From an uncultured Rhizobium sp. (GTDB taxonomy: Bacteria; Pseudomonadota; Alphaproteobacteria; Rhizobiales; Rhizobiaceae), in NCBI GenBank assembly GCA_945952415.1, contig CAMFIF010000035.1, positions 1-34,920 on the forward strand: 34,920 nt of DNA. The letters are read 5' to 3'. The notes beneath the pieces were generated by a model. It made no database searches and had not been told where the DNA came from. It saw nothing but the letters and a program-made list of their open reading frames with translations. A program made the position numbers and the translations under genes. Shown in pieces: positions 34,045 through 34,920 of the stretch (position 1 is the stretch's first letter; each line of letters opens with the position of its first letter).

Positions 34045-34437
34045 ATGACGAGATTGAAGGCCCTGCTTTGGGTCATCGCGCTTTCGCAATTCGTGCTCGG
34101 CTTTCTGGTGCTGCTGGTGCCGGGGCCGTTCCTCGGCTGGATGGGCCTGACCGTGCCACCGGTCGATACCGGCTACATGCTGGGCATGCTGGGGGCACGG
34201 TTTCTTGCCTATGGCCTGGGCATGGCCATGCTTGCGCGGGCGCCGGTGCCGGAACTCTTCTGGATCCGCAACATGGTGCTCATCCAGATCATCGATTTTG
34301 GCGTCGGCGCCCTCTATCTGGCTCAGGGCCGGATCACGCTGGCAACGGCTGCCTTCCCGATGATGAATGCGGCGCTCTTCGCAGCCGGTCTCTGGCTGCT
34401 GGCACCGGAAAGGAAAGAGGGGATGCCGAGGCCCTGA
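34045..34437 (+). CDS. Small four-helix membrane protein
   Basis: Protein of 130 residues with about four membrane helices: ALLWVIALSQFVLGFLVLLV, MLGMLGARFLAYGLGMAMLA, NMVLIQIIDFGVGALYLAQG and ATAAFPMMNAALFAAGLWLL. It resembles the small DUF4345/DoxX-like membrane proteins often paired with HxlR regulators. Some of these are linked to electrophile or redox stress, but a function is not known here. AAGGAG eight bases before the ATG fits well. It is probably controlled by the divergent HxlR regulator. Confidence 0.8.
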   Translation: MTRLKALLWVIALSQFVLGFLVLLVPGPFLGWMGLTVPPVDTGYMLGMLGARFLAYGLGMAMLARAPVPELFWIRNMVLIQIIDFGVGALYLAQGRITLATAAFPMMNAALFAAGLWLLAPERKEGMPRP

Positions 34438-34454
34438 AGCCCCGGCATCCCCTC
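34417..34454. terminator. Stem-loop between convergent membrane-protein gene and rpoD
   Basis: GAGGGGATGCCG (34417-34428) pairs perfectly with CGGCATCCCCTC (34443-34454). The left arm lies inside the last codons of the membrane-protein gene and the stop codon is in the loop. No T run follows. It can form in transcripts from either strand. Confidence 0.6.
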
Positions 34455-34483
34455 GGATGAAGGATCGATTTGAGCGGCAGCGC

Positions 34484-34920
34484 TTAGCTGTCCAGGAAGC
34501 TCCTGAGCTTGCGCGAGCGGCTCGGGTGCTTCAGCTTTCGCAGTGCCTTCGCCTCGATCTGGCGAATGCGTTCGCGGGTGACCGAGAACTGCTGGCCAAC
34601 CTCTTCCAGCGTATGGTCCGTGTTCATGCCGATACCGAAGCGCATGCGCAGGACGCGTTCCTCACGCGGGGTGAGCGAGGCGAGAACGCGGGTCGTCGTC
34701 TCGCGCAGGTTCGCCTGGATGGCGGCATCGATGGGCAGAAGCGCGTTCTTGTCCTCGATGAAATCGCCGAGATGGCTGTCTTCCTCGTCGCCCACGGGGG
34801 TTTCGAGCGAGATCGGCTCCTTGGCGATCTTCAGCACCTTGCGCACCTTTTCGAGCGGCATGGCGAGCTTTTCGGCCAGTTCTTCCGGGGTCGGCTCGCG
34901 GCCGATCTCGTGCAGCATCT
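34484..34920 (-). CDS. rpoD: Primary sigma factor RpoD, C-terminal part
   Basis: The last 145 codons of the housekeeping sigma-70; the gene continues beyond the window. Visible are part of region 3 ([40 protein letters not shown]), region 4.1 ([16 protein letters not shown]) and the -35-binding HTH of region 4.2 ([28 protein letters not shown]), ending RSFLDS. It is cut by the window edge, not broken. Confidence 0.97.
   Translation of the reverse strand, partial: MLHEIGREPTPEELAEKLAMPLEKVRKVLKIAKEPISLETPVGDEEDSHLGDFIEDKNALLPIDAAIQANLRETTTRVLASLTPREERVLRMRFGIGMNTDHTLEEVGQQFSVTRERIRQIEAKALRKLKHPSRSRKLRSFLDS

Overview
This window looks like a chromosomal segment from a member of the Rhizobiaceae (Rhizobium, Agrobacterium, Ensifer, Shinella or a close relative). 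The reasons are the high GC content, rhizobial-type GC-rich palindromic repeats between genes, an alphaproteobacterial-type RpoD tail, a carnitine module like the one described in Sinorhizobium meliloti, and two methyl-accepting chemotaxis proteins. No phage, plasmid, CRISPR or insertion-sequence machinery is visible.

Layout. (1) 204-6092, plus strand: a four-gene module for gamma-butyrobetaine and L-carnitine breakdown. It encodes a carnitine dehydrogenase fused to a hotdog thioesterase, an acyl-CoA dehydrogenase, an ADP-forming acyl-CoA ligase and a CaiD-type carnitinyl-CoA dehydratase. The enzyme that cleaves 3-dehydrocarnitine is not in the window and probably lies just upstream. GC-rich palindromic repeats sit before the first gene and between the first and second. 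(2) 6097-9411, minus: a soluble chemoreceptor and a SulP anion transporter. (3) 9639-16885: metabolic and housekeeping genes on both strands (CocE-type hydrolase, ACT-domain protein, AGE-family sugar isomerase, UPF0303 protein, SelO AMPylase, secreted GH5 glycosidase). (4) 17025-20810, minus: a membrane chemoreceptor, a small two-helix membrane protein and a secreted protein of unknown function. (5) 20999-23734: an Lrp/AsnC regulator divergent from diaminopropionate ammonia-lyase, then a small alpha/beta hydrolase. (6) 23745-26859: two paralogous LuxR-type regulators flanking about 800 bp of visibly AT-richer DNA. That DNA holds a previously overlooked 51-residue, two-helix membrane protein and a perfect 18-bp palindrome. 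(7) 27077-31248: a minus-strand cluster (Lrp regulator, beta-hydroxyacid dehydrogenase, histidine phosphatase and a frameshifted NnrD repair enzyme) divergent from an EamA exporter. (8) 31285-34920: an SRPBCC protein, tRNA-Ile2(CAU), a SIMPL-domain periplasmic protein, a small secreted protein, an HxlR regulator divergent from a small membrane protein with a strong palindrome between them, and the 3' end of rpoD.

No wholly new multi-gene system is evident. The observations most worth following are the two-regulator/small-membrane-protein locus, the Asp in place of the usual catalytic Glu in the acyl-CoA dehydrogenase of the carnitine module, the inverted two-hairpin repeats whose stems vary while their fold is kept, and the nnrD frameshift. 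Functions rest on motif recognition by eye; no database search was run.
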